Assembly: GCF_014650055.1 (NCBI RefSeq)
Contig: NZ_BMUF01000002.1
Coordinates: 372,001-436,000 of the forward strand
Source of the DNA: Streptomyces malachitofuscus
GTDB lineage: Bacteria > Actinomycetota > Actinomycetes > Streptomycetales > Streptomycetaceae
Reading direction: 5' to 3'
DNA: 64,000 nt
How positions within the stretch are numbered: the first letter of the stretch is position 1; every line of letters begins with the position of its first letter. Of the stretch, positions 17,680-26,578 are shown piece by piece. The position numbers and the translations under genes are program-made. The notes beneath the pieces were generated by a model, which saw nothing but the letters and a program-made list of their open reading frames with translations, was not told where the DNA came from and ran no database searches.

Positions 17680-18636
17680 TCACCCGACGTCCTCCCGGAT
17701 CCGCTCGGCGCCGCGCAGCCGCGCGGGCGCCGCGCGGCGGTTCTCCGCGATCTCCTCCTCGGTGGGAAGTTCGGCACCGCGCGTGAGCAGCTTGAGCCGG
17801 GGCTGGTACTGCTCGGGGACGACCGGGAGCCCGGGCGGGGCGGTGGTGGCGGCGCCCGCCGCGAACACCTGCTTGACGAGGCGGTCCTCCAGGGAGTGGT
17901 ACGACAGCACGGCGATCCGTCCGCCCACGGCGAGGGCCTTCACGGCCGCCGGGATCGCCCGCTCCAGCACCGACAGCTCGCCGTTGACCTCGATCCGCAG
18001 GGCCTGGAAGGTGCGCTTGGCCGGGTTGCCTCCGGTGCGCTTGGCGGCCTGGGGCAGCGCGTCGCGGATCAGCTCGACCAGGCGCGCGCTGTTGGTGAAG
18101 GGCTCCTTCTCGCGCTCGCGCACCACGGCGGACACGATCCGCTTGGCCTGCTTCTCCTCGCCGTAGGCGCGCAGGATGCGGACGAGCTCGCCGGGCGGGT
18201 AGGTGTTGAGGACCTCGGCGGCGCTGACGCCCGTCGTCTGGTCCATGCGCATGTCCAGGGGGGCGTCCTGGGCGTAGGCGAAACCGCGGTCGGCCTCGTC
18301 GAGCTGCATGGAGGACACGCCGAGGTCGAACAGGACGCCCGCCACCCGGGCGATGCCGAGCCGGGCGAGCACGTCGGGGAGCTCGTCGTAGACGGCGTGC
18401 ACCAGGGTGGCCCGCTCGCCGAAGGGGGCGAGCCGCTCGCCGGACAGGCGCAGGGCCTCCTTGTCGCGGTCCAGGGCGACGAGCCGCGCCTCGGAGAACC
18501 GCCGGAGCAGGGCCTCGCTGTGGCCGCCGAGGCCGAGGGTGCAGTCGACGACCACCGATCCGGGCCGCTCCAGGGCGGGCGCCAGCAGATCCAGGCACCG
18601 CTGGAGCATCACCGGGACGTGTCGACTCTGGCTCAA
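17680..18636 (-). CDS. rsmH: RsmH (MraW), 16S rRNA (cytosine-1402-N4) methyltransferase
   Basis: 318 residues. The start is TTG at 18636, directly before the conserved HVPVML, with GAGGGCC just upstream. SAM-binding motif [16 protein letters not shown] (about residues 28-43), [20 protein letters not shown] and the C-terminal [14 protein letters not shown] are diagnostic. It methylates C1402 in the ribosomal P site. It is the first gene of the dcw cluster here; mraZ, which precedes it in most bacteria, is not present upstream. Confidence 0.96.
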   Translation of the reverse strand: MSQSRHVPVMLQRCLDLLAPALERPGSVVVDCTLGLGGHSEALLRRFSEARLVALDRDKEALRLSGERLAPFGERATLVHAVYDELPDVLARLGIARVAGVLFDLGVSSMQLDEADRGFAYAQDAPLDMRMDQTTGVSAAEVLNTYPPGELVRILRAYGEEKQAKRIVSAVVREREKEPFTNSARLVELIRDALPQAAKRTGGNPAKRTFQALRIEVNGELSVLERAIPAAVKALAVGGRIAVLSYHSLEDRLVKQVFAAGAATTAPPGLPVVPEQYQPRLKLLTRGAELPTEEEIAENRRAAPARLRGAERIREDVG

Positions 18637-19052
18637 GTGGCCCTCTCAAACTCGGCGGGCGTCCACGCACCGCCGGGTCCCCGCCCTCCCCCGGTGAAGG
18701 GGCGGCCGGCGCCGGAGCGTCGGCCGAGCGGCGGCGGGAGGAGGCCGAGCCGTACGTACGCGCCGCGCACGCGGGGAGACCCCCTGGTCGTGGCCGGGAT
18801 CTCCGGGGAGAAATCAGTGCAGCGGGCAGTCTCGCCTCCCGCTTCGGTCACTTTAGTCCACGGCCCCGCCCGGTCAATCAACCGGCCTGCGCGTCGCGGC
18901 CCCCGCGGCGAGTCAAGGGATATACCGGGTGAATCCCCCTTGGGAGGGGGGTCACACCACTCCTGTGGATTGCCTCACAACAACGATCACTGGTGTTCTT
19001 TGTCCCGTCTCACGACGGGCCTGTCGCCCTCACGACCATTACCGTCTTGAGT
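18637..19052. other. Non-coding interval between rsmH and the carbonic anhydrase gene
   Basis: 416 bases separating divergent genes, so it should hold promoters for the dcw cluster (-) and for the anhydrase (+). The only structure I see is a short hairpin (CCCCCT at 18935-18940 with AGGGGG at 18945-18950). A minus-strand frame over 18633-18881 has low-complexity composition and no recognisable family, so I do not call it. I see no mraZ. Confidence 0.5.
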
Positions 19053-19601
19053 ATGACGACTTCCGCCTCGGTTCCCGCCGGCTCCACGAACGCCGCCACC
19101 TCCTCCGGCACGGTCACCGACCGTCTGGTCGAGGCCAACGAGCAGTACGCGGCAGCCTTCACCGACCCCGGGATGGACGCCCGCCCCGTGCTGAACGTGG
19201 CCGTGGTGGCGTGCATGGACGCCCGGCTGGACCTGCACGCCGCGCTGGGCCTCGCGCTCGGCGACTGCCACACCATCCGCAACGCGGGCGGAGTCGTCAC
19301 CGACGACGTGATCCGCTCGCTGACCATCAGCCAGCGGGCGCTCGGTACCCGCAGCGTCGTCCTCATCCACCACACCAACTGCGGCCTGGAGTCCCTCACG
19401 GAGGAGTTCCGGCACGACCTGGAGATGGAGGTGGGCCAGCGCCCCGCCTGGGCCGTGGAGGCCTTCCGGGACGTCGACCAGGACGTGCGCCAGTCGATGC
19501 AGCGGGTGCGCACCTCGCCGTTCCTGCTGCACACCGACGACGTGCGCGGATTCGTCTTCGACGTGAAGTCGGGCCTGCTGCGCGAGGTCGACCCGGCGTG
19601 A
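19053..19601 (+). CDS. Beta-class carbonic anhydrase
   Basis: 182 residues from ATG at 19053. A longer frame from 18993 is possible, but the ribosome site is weak for either. The Zn site is visible: CMDAR (C54, D56, R58) and H107-x2-C110 in LIHHTNC. NAGGVVTDDVIRSL is the expected helix of small beta-CAs. The enzyme interconverts CO2 and bicarbonate, supplying bicarbonate for carboxylases. It is monocistronic, divergent from rsmH and followed by a 260-base gap. Confidence 0.9.
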   Translation: MTTSASVPAGSTNAATSSGTVTDRLVEANEQYAAAFTDPGMDARPVLNVAVVACMDARLDLHAALGLALGDCHTIRNAGGVVTDDVIRSLTISQRALGTRSVVLIHHTNCGLESLTEEFRHDLEMEVGQRPAWAVEAFRDVDQDVRQSMQRVRTSPFLLHTDDVRGFVFDVKSGLLREVDPA

Positions 19602-19815
19602 CCCGGCCGCCCGCCCCGGGGACAATCTGAGTTCCGGAGCCGTTTCCGGTCGTAAGACCTGACATATCGCTGTCAGTTGTCCACAGGCGAGTGACACGAA
19701 TCGGTAACGGCGGCAAGAATGCGGGAGTGGTGCCACGCGGAACTTTTCCCGCGTGGTGTCCGTGATTCGGGGTGGGCCGGTCCGCACAGTAGGCGTCGGC
19801 CCGGGACATTTGGGG

Positions 19816-19844
19816 TTCCCCGCTCCTTCGCGGAGCGTGGGGAA
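19816..19844. other. Imperfect hairpin upstream of moxR
   Basis: TTCCCC-GCTCC (19816-19826) pairs with GGAGC-GTGGGGAA (19832-19844), with two unpaired bases in the right arm and a 5-base loop. It ends 17 bases before the MoxR start, so it would be in the mRNA leader or at the promoter. It could be an attenuator-like stem or a member of the short palindromes common in streptomycete intergenic DNA. Confidence 0.4.
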
Positions 19845-19861
19845 AGGCCGAGGAGGGCCGG

Positions 19862-20893
19862 GTGACGACCTATGACGATCGAGCGAGCCTCACTGATCTG
19901 ACCGCCGTCGTGGAGCGCGTGCGGGATTCGGTGGAAGGCGTGATCGAGGGAAAGCCCGAGGTCGTACGGCTCTCGCTGACCGTACTGCTCGCCGAGGGAC
20001 ATCTGCTCATCGAGGATGTCCCGGGAGTCGGCAAGACGATGCTGGCCAAGGCACTGGCACGGTCGATCGACTGTTCGGTGCGGCGGATCCAGTTCACGCC
20101 GGACCTGCTGCCCTCGGACATCACCGGTGTGTCCATCTGGGACCAGCAGCGCCGTGACTTCGAGTTCAAGCCGGGTGCCATCTTCGCGCAGGTGGTGATC
20201 GGCGACGAGATCAACCGCGCGTCGCCGAAGACGCAGTCCGCGCTGCTGGAGTCGATGGAGGAGCGCCAGGTCACCATCGACGGCAAGACCTACGAGCTGC
20301 CCAGCCCGTTCATGGTCGTGGCCACGCAGAACCCGGTCGAGATGGAGGGCACCTACCCGCTGCCGGAGGCCCAGCGCGACCGCTTCATGGCCCGCGTCTC
20401 GGTCGGCTACCCGAGCGCGGAGGCCGAGCTGCAGATGCTGGACGTGCACGGTGGCGTCTCCCCGCTGGAGAGCCTCCAGCCGGTGGCGCACGCGCACGAG
20501 ATACTGAAGCTGATCGAGGCGGTGCGCGACGTGTACGTGGCCGACCCGATCCGCCGGTACGCGGTGGACCTGGTCGCCGCCACCCGCACGCATCCCGATC
20601 TCAGACTCGGCGCCTCGCCGCGTGCGACGCTGCATCTGCTGCGCGCGGCGAAGGCCTCGGCGGCCCTCGGCGGCCGGGACTACGCACTGCCGGACGATGT
20701 GCAGGCGCTCGCCGTCGCCGTACTCGCCCACCGGCTGCTGCCCACCGCCCAGGCCCAGCTCAACCGCCGCACCGCCGAGCAGGTGGTGCAGGAGATCCTC
20801 CAGCACACCGCGGTGCCCGCGGACACCCCGCAGCGGACGGGCCTCGGCCGCGGCGGTCCGGGCTACGGCCAGCAGCCGCCCCGGAGGCTGTGA
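19862..20893 (+). CDS. MoxR-family AAA+ ATPase
   Basis: 343 residues, GTG start. Walker A is GVGKT (residues 55-59, in LIEDVPGVGKT). Walker B is in VVIGDEINRASPKTQSALLE, and sensor 1 is in FMVVATQNPVEMEGTYPLPEAQRDRF. MoxR ATPases act as chaperones that help metal insertion or complex assembly, typically with a von Willebrand or DUF58 partner. The next gene is such a partner, starting at the MoxR stop. The C-terminal tail is Gly/Gln-rich. First gene of a three-gene operon. Confidence 0.94.
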   Translation: MTTYDDRASLTDLTAVVERVRDSVEGVIEGKPEVVRLSLTVLLAEGHLLIEDVPGVGKTMLAKALARSIDCSVRRIQFTPDLLPSDITGVSIWDQQRRDFEFKPGAIFAQVVIGDEINRASPKTQSALLESMEERQVTIDGKTYELPSPFMVVATQNPVEMEGTYPLPEAQRDRFMARVSVGYPSAEAELQMLDVHGGVSPLESLQPVAHAHEILKLIEAVRDVYVADPIRRYAVDLVAATRTHPDLRLGASPRATLHLLRAAKASAALGGRDYALPDDVQALAVAVLAHRLLPTAQAQLNRRTAEQVVQEILQHTAVPADTPQRTGLGRGGPGYGQQPPRRL

Positions 20894-22254
20894 TGACCAC
20901 CGCCGGCGCCGTCCACGCGGACGGCGACACGGGCGACCAGAGCGGTGTCAGGACCGCTCTGGCGGGGCTCACCACCCGCGGGCGCTCCTTCCTGGCCGCC
21001 GGCGTGGCCGCCGCGATCTGCGCGTATGTGCTCGGGCAGAGCGATCTGCTGCGGGTCGGGCTGCTGCTGGCGGTGCTGCCGCTGGTGTGCGCGGGCGTGC
21101 TGTACCGCACCCGCTACCGGGTCGCCGGCAGCCGCCGGCTCTCCCCCGGGCGGGTGCCGGCCGGCTCCGAGGCGCGGGTCCATCTGCGGATGGAAAATGT
21201 CTCGCGGCTGCCGACCGGCCTGCTGATGCTCCAGGACCGGGTGCCCTACGTGCTCGGTCCGCGCCCGCGGTTCGTGCTGGACCGGGTGGAGGCGGGCGGC
21301 CGCCGCGAGGTGTCCTACCGGGTCCGCTCCGACCTGCGCGGCCGCTATCCGCTGGGCCCGCTCCAGCTGCGGCTGTCCGACCCGTTCGGGATGTGCGAGC
21401 TGAGCCGCTCCTTCTCCACGTACGACACGCTCACCGTGGTCCCGCGCGTGGAGCCGCTGCCACCGGTGCGGCTGAGCGGCGAGGCGAAGGGCTACGGCGA
21501 CGGGCGGCAGCGTTCGCTGGCACTGGCCGGCGAGGACGACGTGATCCCGCGCGGCTACCGCTACGGCGACGATCTGCGCCGGGTGCACTGGCGTTCCACC
21601 GCGCGCTACGGCGAGCTGATGGTGCGCCGCGAGGAGCAGCCGCAGCGCGCCCGGTGCACGGTGCTCCTGGACACCCGGGCCATCGCCTACGAGGGCGCGG
21701 GACCGGACTCGGCGTTCGAGTGGGCGGTGTCCGGTGCGGCCTCCGTGCTGGTGCACATGCTGGAGCGGGGTTTCTCGGTGCGGCTGCTGACCGACACCGG
21801 CACCTCGGTACCGGGCGACGGCTCCGACGGCTTCGCCGGGGTGAACCAGGAGTCGGCGGACGCGGCCGGGCTGATGATGGACACCCTCGCCGTGGTGGAC
21901 CACTCCGACGAGGACGGCCTGTCGCGCGCCTACGACGTGCTGCGCGGCGGGAACGAGGGGCTGCTGGTGGCCTTCCTCGGCGATCTCGACGAGGAGCAGG
22001 CCGCGGTGCTCGCCCGGATGCGGCAGCGCAGCGGGGGCGCGCTGGCCTTCGTGCTGAACAGTGAGACGTGGCTGCGGGAACCGGCCGACGTGTCCGGTCC
22101 GTTGGACAGTGGCGAGGGGCGGCTGCGGATGCTGCGCGAGGCGGGCTGGACGGCCCTGGGCGTGCCGCGCGGTGCCTCGCTGAACGAGCTGTGGCGGCAG
22201 GCGGACCGGGACCGGTCGGGCCTGGCCGCGGCGAGCGGTGGGGAGGGACCGTGA
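20893..22254 (+). CDS. DUF58 domain protein, MoxR partner
   Basis: 453 residues from ATG at 20893, overlapping the MoxR stop; GGAGG at 20883-20887 favours this over a GTG one codon earlier. Two hydrophobic segments (about residues 34-72) anchor the protein. The DUF58 core follows, with IPRGYRYGDDLRRVHWRSTA and a downstream von Willebrand A-like part. The MoxR-DUF58-transglutaminase triad is widespread, but its substrate is generally unknown. Translation appears coupled to both neighbours. Confidence 0.9.
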   Translation: MTTAGAVHADGDTGDQSGVRTALAGLTTRGRSFLAAGVAAAICAYVLGQSDLLRVGLLLAVLPLVCAGVLYRTRYRVAGSRRLSPGRVPAGSEARVHLRMENVSRLPTGLLMLQDRVPYVLGPRPRFVLDRVEAGGRREVSYRVRSDLRGRYPLGPLQLRLSDPFGMCELSRSFSTYDTLTVVPRVEPLPPVRLSGEAKGYGDGRQRSLALAGEDDVIPRGYRYGDDLRRVHWRSTARYGELMVRREEQPQRARCTVLLDTRAIAYEGAGPDSAFEWAVSGAASVLVHMLERGFSVRLLTDTGTSVPGDGSDGFAGVNQESADAAGLMMDTLAVVDHSDEDGLSRAYDVLRGGNEGLLVAFLGDLDEEQAAVLARMRQRSGGALAFVLNSETWLREPADVSGPLDSGEGRLRMLREAGWTALGVPRGASLNELWRQADRDRSGLAAASGGEGP

Positions 22255-24641
22255 TCAGCGGGCGGGCGAGGCTGACCATCTGTGCCTGGGCGGCGACGCT
22301 GATGGCGGCGTGTGCCCTGCTGCCGCTGGTCGAACCGTCGACCTGGCTCGTCCAGGCGGCGTTCCTGCTGGCCGTGCAGTCGGGCGTGGGCGCGGCCACC
22401 CGCAGGGTGCCGCTGGCGCGTCCGGTGACGGTGGCCGCGCAGGTCCTGGTGACGCTGGTGCTGCTGACCCTGGCCTTCGCGCGGGAGCACGCCCTCGCGG
22501 GGCTGATACCCGGCCCGGACACCTTCCGCTACTTCGCCGAACTCCTGGAGCAGGGCGGCGACGACGTCAGCCGGTACTCGATCCCGGCGCCGCTGTCCGA
22601 CGGCATCCGGCTGATGCTGATCGGCGGGTTCCTGATCATCGGGCTGCTGGTGGACACCCTCGCGGTGACCTTCCGCAGCGCGGCCCCGGCCGGGCTGCCG
22701 CTGCTCGCCCTGTACTCGGTGGCCGCGGGGCTGTCCGACAACGGCATCGACTGGCTGTGGTTCCTGCTGGCGGCGGCCGGCTATCTGATGCTGCTGCTCG
22801 CCGAGGGGCGCGACCGGCTCTCCCAGTGGGGGCGGGTGTTCGCCGGGCCGGGCCGCGCGCCCCACGACGACCGGCCGGGCGCCATGGCACCCGTGCGCAC
22901 CGGACGGCGGATCGGTGTGCTCGCGCTGGGCATCGCCCTGGTGGCACCACTCGGTCTGCCCGCGATGAACGGCGGTCTGCTGGACCCGGCCGGCTCGGGC
23001 GTGGGCTCGGGCGGCGGCGGGGGCGGCACCATCTCCGCGGTGAACCCGCTGGTGTCGCTGCGCGACTCGCTGAACGTGGAGGACGACCGCCAGGTGCTGT
23101 CGGTGCGCTCCGAGATGGCGGACACCTCGGACCTGTATCTGCGGATCGTGTCCCTGGACAACTTCGACGGCACCACGTGGAAGCCGTCGAAGCGGTCCAT
23201 CACCGCGGTGCCCGACGGCGCCTTCCCCACCCCGCCCGGCCTCGGCCCCGGCACAGGGCGCGCGGAGGTCGCCACGTCGATCTCGGTGGCCGACTGGTAC
23301 GGCCAGACCTGGCTTCCGATGCCGTACCCGCCGAGCGGGGTCAGCATCCGGGGCGACTGGCGCTACGAGCCGGTCGGCATGACGCTGGTGGGCGACCACG
23401 GCCAGGACACGCGCGGTGTGACGTACGAGGTGCGCAGCCTGAACGTCCAGCCGACGGCGGAGCAGCTGGCCGGTGCGCCGGAGCCGCCGCCGGCCCTGAA
23501 GCGCGAGTACACCGAGCTGCCGGGCTCGCTGCCGGCCGTGGTGGCCGAGACCGCGCGTGAGGTCACCGAGGGTGCGGACAACGCCTACGACCAGGCGGTG
23601 GCGCTGCAGGAGTACTTCACGCTGAAGGGCGGTTTCGAGTACGACACCGAGGTGGACGTCGGCAGCGGCCCCCGGGCGATCGCCCGGTTCCTGCGGGACA
23701 AGCAGGGCTTCTGTGTGCACTTCTCCTTCGCGATGGCGTCGATGGCCCGCTCGCTGGGCATACCGGCGCGGGTCGCGGTGGGCTTCGCGCCCGGTACGCC
23801 GCAGGCGGACGGCACCATCTCGGTCGGGCTGCGGGACGCGCACGCCTGGCCGGAGCTGTACTTCGAGGGCGTCGGCTGGACCCGCTTCGAGCCGACCCCG
23901 ACCCGTGGGTCCACGCCGCCGTACACGGTGCCGGACCCGGCGGACAGCACGGCGCCCGATCCGGCCCGGCCGTCCGAGGCGGCGCCCGAGGAGCCGTCCA
24001 CGGCGCCCTCGGAGAGCGCGAGCTGCACGGCGCAGCGCAGGCTGCTGGACGGGTGCGGCAGCGAGTCGCCGCAGGCGGCCCTGCCCACCGGTGGCGACGG
24101 ACCGAAGTGGTACGCGGTGCTGCTGTGGGCGCTGGCCGGTCTCGCCGTCCTGCTGGTGCCGCTGTCGCCGATGCTGTGGCGGCTGCGGACCCGGGCGGTG
24201 CGGCTGGGCGGGCACGGCAGGTCGGAGGCGGACGCGGCGCCGCACATCCTCGCCGTGTGGGAGGAGCTGACCGACTCGGCGTGGGACCACGGCATCTCGC
24301 CGGACGAGTCGCTGACTCCGCGCAAGGCGGCCGCCCGGATCGTGCGGCTCGGCCGTCTCGACGAGAGCGGAGCGGCATCGGTGCACCGGGTCGCGGACGC
24401 CGTGGAGCAGGTGCTGTACGCGCCGCGACCGCGGCCGGCCGCGGGTCCGGCGGATGATGTGCGCCAGGCGATCGCGGGGCTGCGGGCGGCGGCGGGACGG
24501 CGGGCGCGGGTGCGTGCGGTGGTCGCTCCGCGGTCGGTGGTACGGGTCGGCTGGGCCGTGTCGGCGTGGTGGTCGGGAGTCCGCGACCGGCTGCTTGCGG
24601 CGCGGCCGGCATGGCGGCGGCCGTTCCGGCAGCAGGGCTGA
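22251..24641 (+). CDS. TgpA-like membrane transglutaminase (DUF3488/transglutaminase core/DUF4129)
   Basis: 796 residues; the GTG overlaps the DUF58 stop (GTGA) with GGGAGGGA upstream. An N-terminal block of about six membrane spans (1-245) is followed by a large extracellular part. The papain-like core has Cys near 487 in QGFCVHFSFAMASMARSLG, His near 530 in DAHAWPELYFEG, and an acidic third residue after it. A Ser/Pro/Glu-rich linker leads to a last span (about 622-645) and a cytoplasmic DUF4129-like tail. Relatives act on the cell surface; TgpA of Pseudomonas is essential. Cross-linking or hydrolysis of surface protein is the likely role, assisted by the MoxR/DUF58 pair. Confidence 0.9.
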   Translation: MISGRARLTICAWAATLMAACALLPLVEPSTWLVQAAFLLAVQSGVGAATRRVPLARPVTVAAQVLVTLVLLTLAFAREHALAGLIPGPDTFRYFAELLEQGGDDVSRYSIPAPLSDGIRLMLIGGFLIIGLLVDTLAVTFRSAAPAGLPLLALYSVAAGLSDNGIDWLWFLLAAAGYLMLLLAEGRDRLSQWGRVFAGPGRAPHDDRPGAMAPVRTGRRIGVLALGIALVAPLGLPAMNGGLLDPAGSGVGSGGGGGGTISAVNPLVSLRDSLNVEDDRQVLSVRSEMADTSDLYLRIVSLDNFDGTTWKPSKRSITAVPDGAFPTPPGLGPGTGRAEVATSISVADWYGQTWLPMPYPPSGVSIRGDWRYEPVGMTLVGDHGQDTRGVTYEVRSLNVQPTAEQLAGAPEPPPALKREYTELPGSLPAVVAETAREVTEGADNAYDQAVALQEYFTLKGGFEYDTEVDVGSGPRAIARFLRDKQGFCVHFSFAMASMARSLGIPARVAVGFAPGTPQADGTISVGLRDAHAWPELYFEGVGWTRFEPTPTRGSTPPYTVPDPADSTAPDPARPSEAAPEEPSTAPSESASCTAQRRLLDGCGSESPQAALPTGGDGPKWYAVLLWALAGLAVLLVPLSPMLWRLRTRAVRLGGHGRSEADAAPHILAVWEELTDSAWDHGISPDESLTPRKAAARIVRLGRLDESGAASVHRVADAVEQVLYAPRPRPAAGPADDVRQAIAGLRAAAGRRARVRAVVAPRSVVRVGWAVSAWWSGVRDRLLAARPAWRRPFRQQG

Positions 24642-24735
24642 GCGCTCGGCGCAGGGCCCTTGCAAGCGCCGGTGGGTCGCACCACCGGGTGCTGTGCAGG
24701 GGCCCTGCGTTTGTGGGTCGGGGGTGTTCGCGCAG

Positions 24736-24878
24736 CCCGGCGCTTGCGGGGTGCCTCCCCCACTCTCGGCTTCTCCCCCACCCTCGGCTGCGCTCGGGCG
24801 GGGGGACCCCCATGAGCGGGAGGTACCCCCATCGCCCTGGGGGTACCACCCAGGCCCTTGAGGCACTGGGGGAGGCAC
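24736..24878 (+). repeat. Dispersed palindromic intergenic repeat, copy 1 (long subtype)
   Basis: Core 24751-24878 starts GTGCCTCCCCCACTCTCGG and ends GCACTGGGGGAGGCAC, so its ends are inverted over 12 bp. Inside is a hairpin TACCCCC..GGGGGTA. A preceding 15-base segment (CCCGGCGCTTGCGGG) is shared with copy 3. Nearly identical to copy 2 over the full 128-base core. It lies between two convergent genes, next to the terminator at 24927. Confidence 0.85.
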
Positions 24879-24926
24879 GGCTCAGGGGGCCGCGGGAGCG
24901 GGGCGCGGAGCGCGAAGCAGGCTGTG

Positions 24927-24979
24927 GACATGGTTGAGGGGGTGACCACCGACTCGGTGGTCACCCCCTCAACCATGTC
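24927..24979. terminator. Bidirectional hairpin terminator between convergent genes
   Basis: A perfect 26-bp inverted repeat (24927-24952 with 24954-24979) around one central base. It lies between the transglutaminase gene (+) and the DUF3040 gene (-), whose stop is 16 bases away. The length and perfection make it the strongest terminator in the window; it should work in both directions. Confidence 0.9.
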
Positions 24980-24994
24980 TTCGTGGGGTGGGGG

Positions 24995-25399
24995 CTAGCG
25001 GCCGCCGCCCTGCTCGTCACGGCGCCGCTGCCAGCGCTCTTCGATGCGGTCCATCATGGAGCGACGCTGTCTCCCCTGACGACTCGCCTGTGGGGTACCT
25101 GTGGCACCGGCGCCCTGCTCGCCCGGCTTGGGTGCCTTGCGCCAGCCGGTCACGGCGAGTACCGCGCAGCCCAGCATCACAAGGAATCCCACGACACTGA
25201 GCCAGACCTGCTGGGCGACCATACCGGCCATGAGGAGCGCAATACCCACGAGGAAGCCCGCGACCGCCTGGTAGACCCGTCGCCGGGTGTACGTACGCAG
25301 TCCGCTTCCCTCGAGCGCCGTCGCGAACTTGGGATCTTCGGCGTACAGCGCTCGCTCCATTTGCTCGAGCATGCGCTGCTCGTGCTCCGAGAGCGGCAC
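24995..25399 (-). CDS. DUF3040 membrane protein
   Basis: 134 residues, GTG start preceded by AGGAGG. The N-terminus MPLSEHEQRMLEQMERAL is the DUF3040 signature, with TYTRRRVYQAVAGFLVGIALL before two membrane spans (about 43-60 and 66-84). The tail is basic and Arg/Gln-rich. The function is unknown. Homologues occur at the end of the dcw region across actinobacteria (Rv2169c in M. tuberculosis), which suggests, but does not show, a link to envelope growth. Confidence 0.88.
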   Translation of the reverse strand: MPLSEHEQRMLEQMERALYAEDPKFATALEGSGLRTYTRRRVYQAVAGFLVGIALLMAGMVAQQVWLSVVGFLVMLGCAVLAVTGWRKAPKPGEQGAGATGTPQASRQGRQRRSMMDRIEERWQRRRDEQGGGR

Positions 25400-25651
25400 G
25401 GAGTCCTCCTCATCGTGCAGTCGCCGGGGCGACCCGGGGGGTCCCTTCAGGATAGGCAGGGAATCGCCCCCGTGAAACCCGCCCCTCTACGCCAATTGGC
25501 CAACCGGTACCAGCCATCACGTCCCGGCCCACTGAGGCTTCTCATTCCCCGGCGGCCGACCCGTCATGCCGGGCGGTCTCCCTCGATCATACGGCGACCG
25601 GCCGCCATTCGGGGGGCCTGTGGCGCACTCCATGCGCCGGGGTACCACCGG

Positions 25652-25676
25652 ACGCGCCGCTGATCAGCGGGCGCGT
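25652..25676 (-). terminator. Possible terminator of the methyltransferase gene
   Basis: ACGCGCC-GCTGA (25652-25663) pairs with TCAGCGGGCGCGT (25664-25676), with one bulged C, 12 bases past the methyltransferase stop on the minus strand. The perfect centre (TGATCA) means the true loop would be about 4 bases. Moderate support only. Confidence 0.4.
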
Positions 25677-25688
25677 CACTGTGTTCAC

Positions 25689-26459
25689 TCAGGCCCCGGA
25701 GGTCTCCTGCGTCTCACCGAGGACATGGAGCTGGGTCGCCACGGAGTGGAAGGCGGCCAGCTCGGCCGCGGCGGCCTCCAGCTTCAGCAGGGCGTCCAGT
25801 GCGCCGGGCTCGGTGTCCACGAGGACGCCGGGGACGAGATCGGCGAAGACCCGCACGCCGTGCACGGCGCCGACCCGGAGGCCCGCGCCCTCCACGAGTC
25901 CGGTGAGCTGCTCGGCCGTGAAGCGGCGCGGCATGGGGTCGCCCGTGCCCCATCGGCCGTTCGGGTCGTCGAGCGCCTGCTGGGCCTCGGAGAAGTGACC
26001 GGCGAGGGCCCGGGCGAGCACGGCGCCGCCGAGACCCGCGGCGAGCAGGCTGAGGACGCCCTCGGGGCGCAGGGCCGCCACCGCGTTGCGGACGCCCTCG
26101 GCCGGGTCGTCGACGTACTCCAGGACGCCGTGGCACAGCACGACGTCGTAGCCGCCGCGCTCGGCCACGTCGAAGAGACCGTGGGCGTCGCCCTGGACGC
26201 CCTTGACCCGGTCGGCGACGCCGTCCTCGGCGGCGCGGCGCTCCAGGGCGAACAGGGCGTTGGGGCTGGGGTCGACGACGGTCACGCGGTGGCCGAGGCG
26301 GGCGAGCGGCACCGCGAAGTTGCCGCTGCCACCGCCGGTGTCGAGGACGTCCAGCGCCTGGCGTCCGGTCGCCTTGACCCGGCGTTCCAAAGCGTCCTGG
26401 AGGACCTCCCAGACCACGGCGGTACGGAGAGCGGCGCGGGGTCGCATCGGGTCCGACAC
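25689..26459 (-). CDS. Class I SAM-dependent methyltransferase
   Basis: 256 residues from GTG at 26459, chosen because GAGGAG lies 8 bases upstream; an in-frame ATG 24 bases earlier lacks this. SAM-binding motif I is VLDTGGGSGNFAVPLARLG (about residues 38-56), followed by an acidic VVDPSP loop. The motif IV region is DVVLCHGVLEYVDDP. It resembles the CmoM/SmtA-type group of small-molecule or tRNA methyltransferases. The substrate cannot be told from sequence. It lies downstream of the HEPN gene on the same strand after 119 bases. Confidence 0.88.
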   Translation of the reverse strand: MSDPMRPRAALRTAVVWEVLQDALERRVKATGRQALDVLDTGGGSGNFAVPLARLGHRVTVVDPSPNALFALERRAAEDGVADRVKGVQGDAHGLFDVAERGGYDVVLCHGVLEYVDDPAEGVRNAVAALRPEGVLSLLAAGLGGAVLARALAGHFSEAQQALDDPNGRWGTGDPMPRRFTAEQLTGLVEGAGLRVGAVHGVRVFADLVPGVLVDTEPGALDALLKLEAAAAELAAFHSVATQLHVLGETQETSGA

Positions 26460-26578
26460 GGTAGTGACTCCTCGGCGGGGCACCGCCTGGTGTGGTGGCG
26501 GGGCGGTTGGGCTTCAGTGCTGCCCACCCTATGGCCTGCGGCGTGGGCACCGGTCACCTGGCCGCCCCCTGGGGGGAC

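Noticed and set aside
18633-18881. 82-codon minus-strand frame just upstream of rsmH
   Set aside because: No recognisable motif or ribosome site, composition like random GC-rich DNA; not mraZ.
24983-25663. 226-codon plus-strand frame over the DUF3040 gene
   Set aside because: It is a shadow of the DUF3040 gene and its upstream DNA and shows no protein-like pattern.
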